54,196 nucleotides of DNA, from the NCBI GenBank assembly GCA_902812465.1, contig CADDZE010000026.1, positions 1 to 54,196 on the forward strand, given 5' to 3'. Position numbers and translations under genes: made by a program. This stretch comes from Acidobacteriota bacterium. Lineage in GTDB: Bacteria > Acidobacteriota > Terriglobia > UBA7540. Positions within the stretch are counted from its first letter, which is position 1, and every line of letters begins with the position of its first letter. The notes under the pieces were generated by a model. The model was not told the DNA's origin. It ran no database searches and was given only the letters and a program-made list of their open reading frames with translations. Shown here one piece after another: positions 35,152 to 43,806 of the stretch.

Positions 35152-35631
35152 ATGGAAGTGATACTGCTTCAGGACGTTGACAAACTGGGAAGGCGCGGTC
35201 AGGTGGTGAAGGTCGCTGACGGCTACGGCCGCAATCACCTACTGCCGAAGAAGATTGCCATTGCTGCCACGCCTCAGAATCGCAAGTGGGTGGAGCAGCA
35301 GCGGCTAAAGTTTCTGAAGATGGAAGCTAAGGAGAAAGCCGAAGCCGAGGAGCTTGCCCAGCTGCTTGCCGGTGTGACGGTCACCGTGAAACGTAAGGCG
35401 GGCGAGCAGGGGACTCTGTTTGGCTCAGTCACGGCGATGGACGTAGCCGAGGGTTTGGCGGCCCAGGGCTACACCCTGGATCGCCGTAAGATCCAGCTGC
35501 CAAACCCGCTGAAGGTCCTCGGCGAGTATGAGGTACCGGTGAAGCTGCATCGCGAAGTGACGGCCACCATTAAAGTGAAGGTGGAGAGTGAAACCGAGAC
35601 GCCCGCTGCAGCTGCACCGCCGGCCACCTAG
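35152..35631 (+). CDS. rplI: Large ribosomal subunit protein bL9
   Basis: 159 aa. MEVILLQDVDKLGRRGQVVK is the N-terminal rRNA-binding domain, GYGRNHLLPKKIAIAAT follows it, then the long connecting helix and the C-terminal domain (QLPNPLKVLGEYEVPVKLH). It ends the ribosomal protein run. The 139-bp gap from rpsR holds no gene. Confidence 0.95.
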   Translation: MEVILLQDVDKLGRRGQVVKVADGYGRNHLLPKKIAIAATPQNRKWVEQQRLKFLKMEAKEKAEAEELAQLLAGVTVTVKRKAGEQGTLFGSVTAMDVAEGLAAQGYTLDRRKIQLPNPLKVLGEYEVPVKLHREVTATIKVKVESETETPAAAAPPAT

Positions 35632-35751
35632 CGGTCACCGGGTTGAACCGTGAGGGTCGGAGGCGGGCGTGGGTTTTCCTATCTTGGAGGTTAAGGTTGG
35701 GGCTGGCCTGAAAAGGGCAGACACTTGGCCCTAGGAATGTCATAAATATTC

Positions 35752-35780
35752 TTGACACGCACGGTGCGTTCCACTATAGT
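35752..35780 (+). promoter_or_regulatory. Near-consensus sigma-70 promoter of the respiratory locus
   Basis: TTGACA (35752-35757), a 17-nt spacer and TATAGT (35775-35780) give a 6/6 and a 5/6 match. Predicted start is near 35787, a leader of about 63 nt before the Rieske ATG. It is the clearest promoter in the window and probably drives the bc complex genes and beyond. Confidence 0.8.
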
Positions 35781-35849
35781 CACGCGCCTGGGCCAGTTCG
35801 GGATCGCTGCAGGAAGTCCGAAGACCTATTCCCGCGCTTCGAGGGAAAA

Positions 35850-36482
35850 ATGGACGATTCCCCGGCAATAACTTCCGCGAACCCGTCTGCGGAGAACCCG
35901 GCCACAACGGTAGTTAAGCCTGCGGACAAGCCCGCACCTGCTCGGCCTGCCAGCGCTGCGGCCAAACCACCCATCACAACGGAAGAGAAAAAGCCAGAAC
36001 CCGGCAGAGTCCGGCGGCGGCTGATCTGGAGCGCCGTTTGGGCCTACCTCGCGGCGAATTTCTTGATGTTTCTCCGCTTCTTCTTTCCCCGGGCGCTGTT
36101 CGAGCCGAGCACCGTGCACAACATCGGGTACCCGTCGGACTTCGCGCTGGGCGTGAACGAAAAGTTCAAACAAGCGTACCGCATTTGGGTGGTGAAGGAG
36201 CCAGATCGCCTGTTTGTGATCTTTGCGCGTTGCACGCACCTAGGATGTACGCCGGACTGGAAGCCTAACGAGAACAAGTTCAAGTGCCCCTGCCACGGGA
36301 GCGGTTATACGCCGGAAGGAATTAACTTTGAGGGTCCGGCGCCGCGTCCCATGGACCGCGCGCACGTCGAGCTCGACCCCACCGGGGCGATTGTGGTGGA
36401 TACCAGCCGCCTCTATACGTGGGACCGCTCCAAGGGCGGGCGTGACGAGTTTAACGATCCGGGCGCGTACATCCCGGTCTAG
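35850..36482 (+). CDS. Rieske iron-sulfur protein of the bc-type complex
   Basis: 210 aa. A 50-residue Ala/Pro/Lys-rich cytoplasmic extension precedes an anchor helix (about 58-80, LIWSAVWAYLAANFLMFLRF). The Rieske fold holds C128-T-H130-L-G-C133 and C146-P-C148-H149-G-S-G, all four 2Fe-2S ligands plus the disulfide pair. It takes the first electron from quinol at the Qo site and passes it toward cytochrome c. It is first in the operon, before two cytochrome b genes. Confidence 0.93.
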   Translation: MDDSPAITSANPSAENPATTVVKPADKPAPARPASAAAKPPITTEEKKPEPGRVRRRLIWSAVWAYLAANFLMFLRFFFPRALFEPSTVHNIGYPSDFALGVNEKFKQAYRIWVVKEPDRLFVIFARCTHLGCTPDWKPNENKFKCPCHGSGYTPEGINFEGPAPRPMDRAHVELDPTGAIVVDTSRLYTWDRSKGGRDEFNDPGAYIPV

Positions 36483-36580
36483 CACGAGACAGCGGCTTGA
36501 CGCTGTTGCGTACCCTTCTTTCGGATAGCGTTTGGATGGCGGGTTGAACCCGCCGCGAGGGCCATCGGCGAGGCGTTTCG

Positions 36581-37486
36581 ATGGGAGCGCAGACACCAGT
36601 CACTCCGGAAAAGCCCGAGCAAGGCATTCTGCCGCCGAGGGTGAGGGAAGAGCTCAATGTTCTGCGGGAGAAGGCGAAGGAAGACCTGGAGGCGCTGAAG
36701 AAGCCGGAAAAGACGCAGCTCTTCAAGTCGATGTTTCGGGTGAAGCACGACGAGAGCGAACGCAGCCGCGCCCTCAGCGTGCTAACCAACGTCTTTTTCC
36801 ACCTCCACCCGGCCAAGGTCAACCGCGACGCCGTGCGCTACAGCTACACGTGGGGCATGGGCGGCATCAGCTTCTACCTGTTCATCGTCCTCACCTTTAC
36901 CGGCATTCTGCTGATGTTTTATTACCACCCCACCAAGGGCCAGGCCTATCGCGACATCATTTATCTGATGAGCGACGTCCCCTTCGGGAAGCTGCTGCGC
37001 AATATGCACCGGTGGGCCGCACACCTGATGGTAATTACCGTCTGGCTGCACATGTTCCGGGTGTTCTTGACGGGGTCGTACAAGAAGCCGCGCGAATTCA
37101 ACTGGTGCGTGGGCGTGCTGCTGCTGGTTTTCACGCTGCTGCTGTCCTTCACCGGTTATTTGCTGCCAGATGACCAGCTGGGGTTTTGGGCGGTCACCGT
37201 AGGGACCAACATGGCGCGTGCGACGCCGCTTTTGGGCGCCGAAGGCCCCCTGGGGCCCCAGGTGGGCGTTACGCCATACAACGACGTACACTTCGCCCTG
37301 CTGGGCGGCTCGATTGTGGATTCGAATGCCCTGCTGCGGGCGTACATTTGGCATTGCATCGCCATCCCTGTCATCCTCAGCATCCTGCTGGCGGTGCACT
37401 TCTGGCGGGTGAGAAAGGACGGTGGGATCTCGGGACCGGCTCCTGTGCAACTGGAGTCAGAGATGAAGCCGGAGCGAAAATTCTAA
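36581..37486 (+). CDS. Cytochrome b, N-terminal haem-binding part (cytochrome b6-like)
   Basis: 301 aa. After a 75-residue charged, soluble N-terminal extension the protein has four or more membrane helices. Helix B carries MHRWAAHLMVITVWLHMFRV and helix D carries IWHCIAIPVILSILLAVHFW, the two His pairs for haems bL and bH. LLSFTGYLLPDDQLGFWAVT is the conserved Qo-side segment. The gene ends after helix D, as in b6f-type split cytochrome b, and the remaining helices are encoded next. Confidence 0.92.
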   Translation: MGAQTPVTPEKPEQGILPPRVREELNVLREKAKEDLEALKKPEKTQLFKSMFRVKHDESERSRALSVLTNVFFHLHPAKVNRDAVRYSYTWGMGGISFYLFIVLTFTGILLMFYYHPTKGQAYRDIIYLMSDVPFGKLLRNMHRWAAHLMVITVWLHMFRVFLTGSYKKPREFNWCVGVLLLVFTLLLSFTGYLLPDDQLGFWAVTVGTNMARATPLLGAEGPLGPQVGVTPYNDVHFALLGGSIVDSNALLRAYIWHCIAIPVILSILLAVHFWRVRKDGGISGPAPVQLESEMKPERKF

Positions 37487-37583
37487 CGCAGCGGCCAAAC
37501 GCGCGCATTGAGCGCGAAGCCGGCGGGTTTGCTGAGCTTCGACTTTCCAGTTTTAGGTTTGGAATCTCGAAGCAGGGGGATTT

Positions 37584-38519
37584 ATGGACTGGCATCAACT
37601 TTGGGCGATCCTGTCGGCCCCGGATAACATTCCGATCGTTGCGATCGCTTTTCTGGTGCCATTCTATTCGTGGCTGGCTTTTCGCCAGGCACGCGCCAAT
37701 GACCGGTTGATTGCGCAGCTCGAAGCCGATCCGCAGCTCGCCAAGACGCATCATCGCAAGACTTATCCGTGGAAGCCGGGCTGGCTGAAGGAAGTGCACA
37801 CCTGGCCCTACCTGATGCGGATGGAGTTTCTGGCGGCGCTCATTGTCACGGTCATCCTGACCATCTGGTCGATTACCCTGAATGCGCCTCTGGAGGAACT
37901 TTCGAATCCCAACCTCACCATGAATCCGGCCAAGGCTCCCTGGTACTTTCTGGGGCTGCAGGAGATGCTGGTCTACTTTGATCCTTGGCTGGCCGGTGTT
38001 GTCTTCCCGACACTGATCATTGTCGGCCTGATGGCCATTCCCTATATCGACGCCAATCCCCTGGGTTCGGGCTATTACACCCTGAAACAGCGCAAGTGGG
38101 CCATCGCCACGTTCTGCTTTGGCTTCATCGTGTTGTGGATCGTGATGGTATTCATTGGCACCTTCCTGCGGGGACCAGGGTGGGTGCTGTTCCGGTTCGG
38201 CCGGACCTGGGATCCCACCTACCAGCCGTACGCCGTGAACCGTGACTTGCCCGACATTTTCCACATCACCTCAATGACCGGCAAGGCGATTTTTGGCGCC
38301 CTTGTGGTGGGCCTCTATTTCCTGGTTATGGGGTATTTGTTGCATCGGCTGATTACCCGCAAGGGATTTAACCGCAAAATCTATGAGCGGATGAGTCTGA
38401 TCCAATACCTGGTGATGCAGTTCTTTCTCATCACCATGATCGCACTGCCCATCAAGATCGCGATCCGGCTGCTGTTCAACATCAAGTACGTGTGGATCAC
38501 CCCGTGGTTCAACGTTTGA
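37584..38519 (+). CDS. Cytochrome b, C-terminal part (subunit IV-like)
   Basis: 311 aa. It has about six hydrophobic helices. PWYFLGLQEMLVYFDPWLAG is the equivalent of the Qo PEWY region of subunit IV. The protein is larger than plant or cyanobacterial subunit IV (about 160 aa) because it has an extra N-terminal helix and three additional C-terminal helices. With the previous gene it makes the quinol-oxidising core. It is 97 bp downstream on the same strand. Haem ligands are not expected here and none are seen. Confidence 0.88.
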   Translation: MDWHQLWAILSAPDNIPIVAIAFLVPFYSWLAFRQARANDRLIAQLEADPQLAKTHHRKTYPWKPGWLKEVHTWPYLMRMEFLAALIVTVILTIWSITLNAPLEELSNPNLTMNPAKAPWYFLGLQEMLVYFDPWLAGVVFPTLIIVGLMAIPYIDANPLGSGYYTLKQRKWAIATFCFGFIVLWIVMVFIGTFLRGPGWVLFRFGRTWDPTYQPYAVNRDLPDIFHITSMTGKAIFGALVVGLYFLVMGYLLHRLITRKGFNRKIYERMSLIQYLVMQFFLITMIALPIKIAIRLLFNIKYVWITPWFNV

Positions 38520-38633
38520 AGAAAAGCTGCCAGCGATCAGCCGCCGGCGTTTCAGCCAGCGACTGCTTGCTTTATGCGACTGAGGGCTGATCACCGAATC
38601 TTGAAGGGATTCGTTCGCTGAAGTCTCTTGCCT

Positions 38634-41600
38634 ATGCCTCCCGAATCTCCGGAGCGCGACCCCGTCACTTCGCAGTCGCTTTCTGGTCTGCTGCTGATCA
38701 GTGCGCTTCTCCTGGTGCTGACGCTCGGCTGGGCACTCTACGACGAGTTCTATGGGCTGCGGCCTTGGAAGGACTACCAGCGCGATTTCGTCGTCCGGTA
38801 TACCGCGTTTCTCAGGCGGCAGAAGCCGAAGCAAGAGGCGGCCGAGCGGGCCATCAAGGCCTCGCCTGAGTATCAGGCCTTGCAGCAGCAGGTCGACGCA
38901 CTACAGAAGTCGGTCGAGCCCGAACTGCGAAAGCTCGATGAGCAGTCCGCCCTGATCGACCAGCGCCTGGCCGCCATCACCGGCAAGTACACCGACGCCC
39001 ACGCCCGCGTCACCTACATGATCTGGGAGGTGGAGCACAACTCTGGCAGCTCGAAGCGATCCTGGCAAGCCGATCTGGACAAGTTCAAAAAGGGGCCCTT
39101 CCGCTTCGAGGCGGTTTCCCTGGAAGATGGCCGGGTGAGGACGGAGAGCGTTGATTACGACCGCCTCGAAAGCGAGTTCAAGTCGTTGCAGGCCAAGAAG
39201 GGCGAGTTGCTGGTGCGAAAGGGCGAACTCCTTCGCCCGGTTTCGGAGCTGAAGGCCAAGTTGGATGCCTACTTCAAGGAACACATGACGGGGCTTACGG
39301 CGGCCCAAATCCAGGGGCTGATCGACAAGACACAGGCCATGGATATCGCGATCAAGCAGATCAACAACCCCGACGCGGGTATTGTGGATCGCTGCGAATC
39401 TTGCCACCTCGGCATCCGCGAGCCTATTGAGATCACCGCCCGCGACATGGGTGGCCGCCGCGTCTTCGTCAGCCACCCCGACCCCGAACTCCTCAAGATC
39501 CACGACCCGGAAAAGTTCGGCTGCACCCCCTGCCATAACGGGAACGGGATGCAGGTGGACAGCGTGAAACAAGCCCACGGTGAATACGAGCATTGGTTGA
39601 CACCGCTGTACCATAAGGCAGACCCCCGCGCCAAGTCGGCAGGGGCCTATATGGAAGCGGGTTGCCAGCAGTGCCACACCAATGACATGGTTCTGGCCCA
39701 TGCTCCCGTCCTCACGGCGGGCAAGGATCTTTTCCAGTGGCGCGGCTGCGTGGGTTGCCACCGCTATCAGAATTATGACCCCGAGCCGGAAGAGCTTACG
39801 GCAGCGCAGCAGAAGCTCCAGCAGCTCGCGCAGCAGCGTGCCGAGGACGTCGCCAATATCGCCAAGGCCACCCAGGCGGGTGACAATGCACCGGACAACG
39901 AAACCGCCCGCCAGTTCTACGCTCAGGCTAACGAATACCGGCTGGCGGTCACCAATATCGATCTTCAGACGGACCAGCTCAATACCCGGATTAAGTTTCT
40001 TCAGATGGACCGCAAGAAAGTGGGGCCGGACCTGAAGGAAGTTCGTGCCAAGCTCCGCCCAGAATGGATTCCGGTGTGGCTCAAGAATCCGCACGCTTTC
40101 CGCCCCACCACCCGCATGCCTCGTTTCCGCCTGGATGAAGACGAGCTGCCGGCGGTCGCGGCGTTTATCTGGCAGAGTGCCTTGGACGTGAAACTGCCTT
40201 CGCAACCGATGGGCGATCCGGTGAAGGGCAAGGCGAGCTTCGAATCGCGCGGCTGCCAAGCCTGCCACGCAATCGGGGAGGGTGCCAACGCTGTCGGCGG
40301 ATGGTTCGGCGCGAACCTCACTCGCATCGGCGAGAAGGTGGACTACGACTACCTGGTGCGCTGGATCCACAACCCGCGCGAGCGGTCCGCGCCCTATTGC
40401 CCGTTCGAAAAGCGCGACTTGACGCCGGCCGACTACCAGAAGCACGGCTTGCCCTACGTCTTCGATCTCGACCACTCGAAATGCCCAAACGACGGCCACG
40501 AATTGGTGGTCGAGCAGATGACGGTGATGCCCAATCTGCGCCTCTCCTGGCAAGAGTCGCGTGACATCGCCGCTTACCTCATGACGCTGAAGCAGAAGGA
40601 TCCGGCCTCCTACCCGCCAGCGCCTTATCTCAATGATCCCCAGCTGAAGGCCAAAGGTGAAGAGATCGTGCGCCGTTACGGCTGCGCTGGCTGCCACGAA
40701 ATCGCGGGGTTCGAGGACGAAGGGAGGATTGGCACTGAGCTGACCACCGAAGGCAGCAAGCCGCTCGAGCAGCTCGACTTCGCCCTGTACATTGGACAGG
40801 CCAAGCGAGAGGGGTGGTGGAGCCACCGAGGCTTCTTCGAACACAAGCTCGCCCGACCAGAAATGTTTGACGACGGCATGGTGAAAGCCGAGGGCGAAGA
40901 GCTCAAAATGCCCAACTTCTTTGAGCCGCAAAACGGCGATCTCACCAAGAAGTGGGGACTTCAGGACCTGCCGCCGGAATCCCGCGAGCAGATCGCCCAG
41001 CTGACCACGTTCCTTTTAGGCAGTGTTAGCTCCCAGTACCCCGCACGCTACTTCGATCTGCCCGAGGACCAACGCAAGGACATTCAGGACGGATGGTGGA
41101 TCGTCAAGAAGTACAACTGCATGGGGTGCCACCAGTTCACTCTGGATCAGGACTCGGTGCTGATGACTTTGCCGCAATACCAGACGCCGGACGGCAAGGG
41201 CCAGTTGCCGCCCCGGTTGGTGACGGAGGGCGCGCGGGTGAATCCGGAATGGCTGGCTCGCTTCCTCGCCAATCCCGCGCTGAGCGAAAAGGATACCGAC
41301 CGTGACGGCGTGCGCTCCTATCTCAAGTTGAGGATGCCGACTTTCTACTTTTCTCCCATCGAAGTCCGGAAGCTGGTTCGCTTCTTCCAGGCAATGTCCC
41401 AGCAGCCCATGCCTTATATCCCGCAGAAGCTCGAGCCGCTGACCAGCCGGGAGATTGCCATGGCGAGGGCCCTGTTCACCAGCAAGGGTGCGCCTTGCCT
41501 GAAGTGCCACGCGGTGGGGCTGCCCGCCCACGACCAATACGCCACGGCCCCCAACTTCTTGCTCGCTGCCGACCGCCTGAAGCCGGACTGGGTAAAACAC

Positions 41601-41873
41601 TGGATTCTCGACCCGGCCATGATCGACCCGGGCACCGCCATGCCTTCGGGGCTGTTCCGGCAGGAGGGTGGCCGCTGGGTGTTCAACGGTCCCACGCCGC
41701 CCGTCTTCCAGGGTTACGAGGGCGACCATGCCGATCTTTTGATGCGCTACTTGTTTGAACTCACGCCGGCTGAGCAGCAGCAGTTGATCCGTATGACGGG
41801 CGCCGGCATGAATGCGACGGCGGCCAAGGCGCAACTCAGGCCTGCGGTTAGGGGAAGAGCTGCCGGACGCTAG
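38634..41873 (+). CDS. Membrane-anchored octaheme cytochrome c
   Basis: 1079 aa from ATG 38634 (TTG 38628 also possible). There is one N-terminal helix (about 14-36), a coiled-coil-rich segment about 60-240, then eight CxxCH haem sites. Their first Cys lie at residues 254, 297, 344, 372, 541, 684, 829 and 955 (CESCH, CTPCH, CQQCH, CVGCH, CQACH, CAGCH, CMGCH, CLKCH). The spacing indicates a compact multihaem N-half and at least three or four mono-haem cytochrome c folds in the C-half. It follows the cytochrome b genes where a cytochrome c1 would be. It very probably replaces c1 and the soluble carrier, wiring the bc core to the CuA oxidase encoded downstream. Confidence 0.9.
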   Translation: MPPESPERDPVTSQSLSGLLLISALLLVLTLGWALYDEFYGLRPWKDYQRDFVVRYTAFLRRQKPKQEAAERAIKASPEYQALQQQVDALQKSVEPELRKLDEQSALIDQRLAAITGKYTDAHARVTYMIWEVEHNSGSSKRSWQADLDKFKKGPFRFEAVSLEDGRVRTESVDYDRLESEFKSLQAKKGELLVRKGELLRPVSELKAKLDAYFKEHMTGLTAAQIQGLIDKTQAMDIAIKQINNPDAGIVDRCESCHLGIREPIEITARDMGGRRVFVSHPDPELLKIHDPEKFGCTPCHNGNGMQVDSVKQAHGEYEHWLTPLYHKADPRAKSAGAYMEAGCQQCHTNDMVLAHAPVLTAGKDLFQWRGCVGCHRYQNYDPEPEELTAAQQKLQQLAQQRAEDVANIAKATQAGDNAPDNETARQFYAQANEYRLAVTNIDLQTDQLNTRIKFLQMDRKKVGPDLKEVRAKLRPEWIPVWLKNPHAFRPTTRMPRFRLDEDELPAVAAFIWQSALDVKLPSQPMGDPVKGKASFESRGCQACHAIGEGANAVGGWFGANLTRIGEKVDYDYLVRWIHNPRERSAPYCPFEKRDLTPADYQKHGLPYVFDLDHSKCPNDGHELVVEQMTVMPNLRLSWQESRDIAAYLMTLKQKDPASYPPAPYLNDPQLKAKGEEIVRRYGCAGCHEIAGFEDEGRIGTELTTEGSKPLEQLDFALYIGQAKREGWWSHRGFFEHKLARPEMFDDGMVKAEGEELKMPNFFEPQNGDLTKKWGLQDLPPESREQIAQLTTFLLGSVSSQYPARYFDLPEDQRKDIQDGWWIVKKYNCMGCHQFTLDQDSVLMTLPQYQTPDGKGQLPPRLVTEGARVNPEWLARFLANPALSEKDTDRDGVRSYLKLRMPTFYFSPIEVRKLVRFFQAMSQQPMPYIPQKLEPLTSREIAMARALFTSKGAPCLKCHAVGLPAHDQYATAPNFLLAADRLKPDWVKHWILDPAMIDPGTAMPSGLFRQEGGRWVFNGPTPPVFQGYEGDHADLLMRYLFELTPAEQQQLIRMTGAGMNATAAKAQLRPAVRGRAAGR

Positions 41874-42032
41874 CGTGGCGGTGGCTTACTCGGCCACGGA
41901 GGCGTTAGACTTGTGGAGATCTCCAATGGCCGCTGCTCGACGGGGCTTGACCCCAGCCTTCGCCGGCGGCAACCTTAAAGAGAAAGGCAGAGTGTAGCGG
42001 CACTCTGAACGCCCAGGTGACGGAAGGTGACA

Positions 42033-42827
42033 ATGAAGATACCTAGAGCGTTATGGGTGGCCGGCATGGCGGTAACGCTGCTGCTCGCCGGCTGTAGTAA
42101 AAAGCAGGAGACCGCTGAGGAAACGAGCGCTGTTCCCTCTGAGCAGCCAGCCGGCGGTACCCCGGTGGATCCAGCGACCGCGGGTGAAATCACTGGGAAG
42201 GTGACCTTCAATGGGCCCAAGCCGAAGCTAGCCGTCCTTCACATGGATCAGGACCCGGTGTGTGTGCAGAAGCACAGCTCGCCGGTCTATGCCGAAGACG
42301 GCGAAGTGAATGGCAACGGTACGGTGCCCAACGCGTTCGTTTACGTGAAGGAGGGCGCTGACAAGTATACGTTTCCGGCGCCGACGGAGGCGGTGACGCT
42401 CGACCAGAACGGATGCCTGTACAAACCCCATGTGCTGGGGATCATGGTGGGGCAGACGCTGCATATCATCTCGAGCGATCCCACGACGCACAACATTCAC
42501 CCCTTGCCTAAAAACAACCCGGAGTGGAATCAGTCGCAGGCGCCCGGGGCGCCACCGATCGATAAGAAATTTGCTCGGCCAGAAGTGATGATTCCCGTCA
42601 AGTGCAACCAGCACCCCTGGATGCGGGCGTACATCGGCGTCGTCAAGAATCCGCTTTATGCGGTTACTGGTGAGGATGGCACGTTTACTATCAAGGGTGT
42701 CCCTCCGGGTGACTACACTGTGGAAGCGTGGACAGCTACTTGGGGCACTCAGGATCAGAAGGTGGCGGTTTCGCCCAAGGGTACAGCGACCGCCGACTTC
42801 ACGTTTAAGCCGGGCGCCGGGACGTAA
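42033..42827 (+). CDS. Cupredoxin-like lipoprotein with carboxypeptidase-regulatory-like domain
   Basis: 264 aa. Signal with lipobox LLAGC (Cys21) and GGAAGGTGA RBS just before ATG 42033. A beta-rich core holds THNIHPL (His153 and His156) and KCNQHPWMRAYIGV (Cys191, His194, Met197). These ligands resemble an amicyanin-type blue-copper site (C-x2-H-x2-M). The C-terminal 60 residues (GEDGTFTIKGVPPGDYTVEA) form a carboxypeptidase regulatory-like beta sandwich. Lying between the octaheme cytochrome and oxidase subunit II, it is probably a periplasmic electron-transfer or copper-delivery partner. Copper binding is inferred from ligands only. Confidence 0.82.
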   Translation: MKIPRALWVAGMAVTLLLAGCSKKQETAEETSAVPSEQPAGGTPVDPATAGEITGKVTFNGPKPKLAVLHMDQDPVCVQKHSSPVYAEDGEVNGNGTVPNAFVYVKEGADKYTFPAPTEAVTLDQNGCLYKPHVLGIMVGQTLHIISSDPTTHNIHPLPKNNPEWNQSQAPGAPPIDKKFARPEVMIPVKCNQHPWMRAYIGVVKNPLYAVTGEDGTFTIKGVPPGDYTVEAWTATWGTQDQKVAVSPKGTATADFTFKPGAGT

Positions 42828-42875
42828 GGGCCAGAACCAGCACGCAGCGAACCGGGGACCGGAAGGAGCGGAGGC

Positions 42876-43697
42876 ATGGCTTTAGCCATCGCGCTGGTCA
42901 TTGCAGTCATCACGGTCATCTCCGTCTACGTCTTCTGGGCGCACGTCTGGTGGCTGCCGGTGGACGTCTCGACGCACGGCGCCAGCATCGACCACCAGTT
43001 CATGATGACCCTCATCATGACGGGCATCGTGTTCGTGCTGGCCCAGCTCGGGCTAGCTTACTTCGTCTGGAAGTATCGTGACCGCGGCGACCGCCGGCCG
43101 GCCAAGTATTCGCATGGCAACAACGCCCTCGAGATTACATGGACAACGGCTGCCTTCATCGTCTTCGTGGGGCTGAACCTTCTCGGCTATCGGAGCTGGG
43201 CCAGCATGCGCTTCACGCCCGCCGCCGCGGACGCCTTGCGCGTCGAGGTTTGGGGAGAACAGTTCCAGTTTTACTTCCGTTATCCCGGTCCCGACGGCCA
43301 GTTTGGACCGACCCACGTCAACCTGATGAACGATGCGACGGGTAACGCTCTGGGGCTCGACCGGGACAATGATCCCGCATCGAAGGATGATATCGTCACC
43401 GCCACGTTGGCGATCCCTGTCAATCGCGAGGTGGAGCTGATCTTACATTCGAAGGATGTGGGGCACTCGTTTTACGTGCGAGAGCTTCGCGTCCACCAGG
43501 ACCTAGTCCCGGGCATGGCCATTCCCATTCACTTTACTGCCAGCGAGGATGCTTTGAATTATAACGGCGGCCGTTACGAGATTGTTTGCACGCAGCTCTG
43601 CGGCTTGGGCCATTACAAGATGCGAGCCTTCCTGCAGGTGATGACGCAGGAAGATTTCGACAAGTGGCTGAAACAACAGGCAGAAGAACAGCAATAA
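42876..43697 (+). CDS. coxB: Cytochrome c oxidase subunit II (CuA)
   Basis: 273 aa. Two membrane helices (about 1-25 and 45-68) lead into the CuA cupredoxin domain: His197 in KDVGHSFYVRELRVHQDLVP, and VCTQLCGLGHYKM with Cys238, Cys242, His246 and Met249. All CuA ligands are present, so it accepts electrons from cytochrome c or a similar donor. There is no C-terminal cytochrome c fusion (not caa3 type), consistent with the separate multihaem cytochrome upstream. Confidence 0.95.
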   Translation: MALAIALVIAVITVISVYVFWAHVWWLPVDVSTHGASIDHQFMMTLIMTGIVFVLAQLGLAYFVWKYRDRGDRRPAKYSHGNNALEITWTTAAFIVFVGLNLLGYRSWASMRFTPAAADALRVEVWGEQFQFYFRYPGPDGQFGPTHVNLMNDATGNALGLDRDNDPASKDDIVTATLAIPVNREVELILHSKDVGHSFYVRELRVHQDLVPGMAIPIHFTASEDALNYNGGRYEIVCTQLCGLGHYKMRAFLQVMTQEDFDKWLKQQAEEQQ

Positions 43698-43709
43698 GAG
43701 CGGCGAGTT

Positions 43710-43745
43710 CTGACGCCCGGCGTCAGGCGCAGGATTCAAGATCCT
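43710..43745. repeat. Two tandem stem-loops between coxB and coxA
   Basis: CTGACGC-CCG-GCGTCAG (43710-43726) and AGGAT-TCAAG-ATCCT (43731-43745) are perfect small inverted repeats in the 109-bp intercistronic gap. They may protect or process the mRNA, or attenuate read-through. No T-run is present. Confidence 0.4.
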
Positions 43746-43806
43746 CCCAGCCGGGTGAGATAGCCCGCAGCTTCTCGCTGTTGGATTCTGCCTCGTCGGA
43801 GGACTC

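Noticed and set aside
38901-40931. 676-codon minus-strand frame
   Set aside because: Lies wholly opposite the octaheme cytochrome gene. Composition is that of a complementary-strand shadow, with no motifs.
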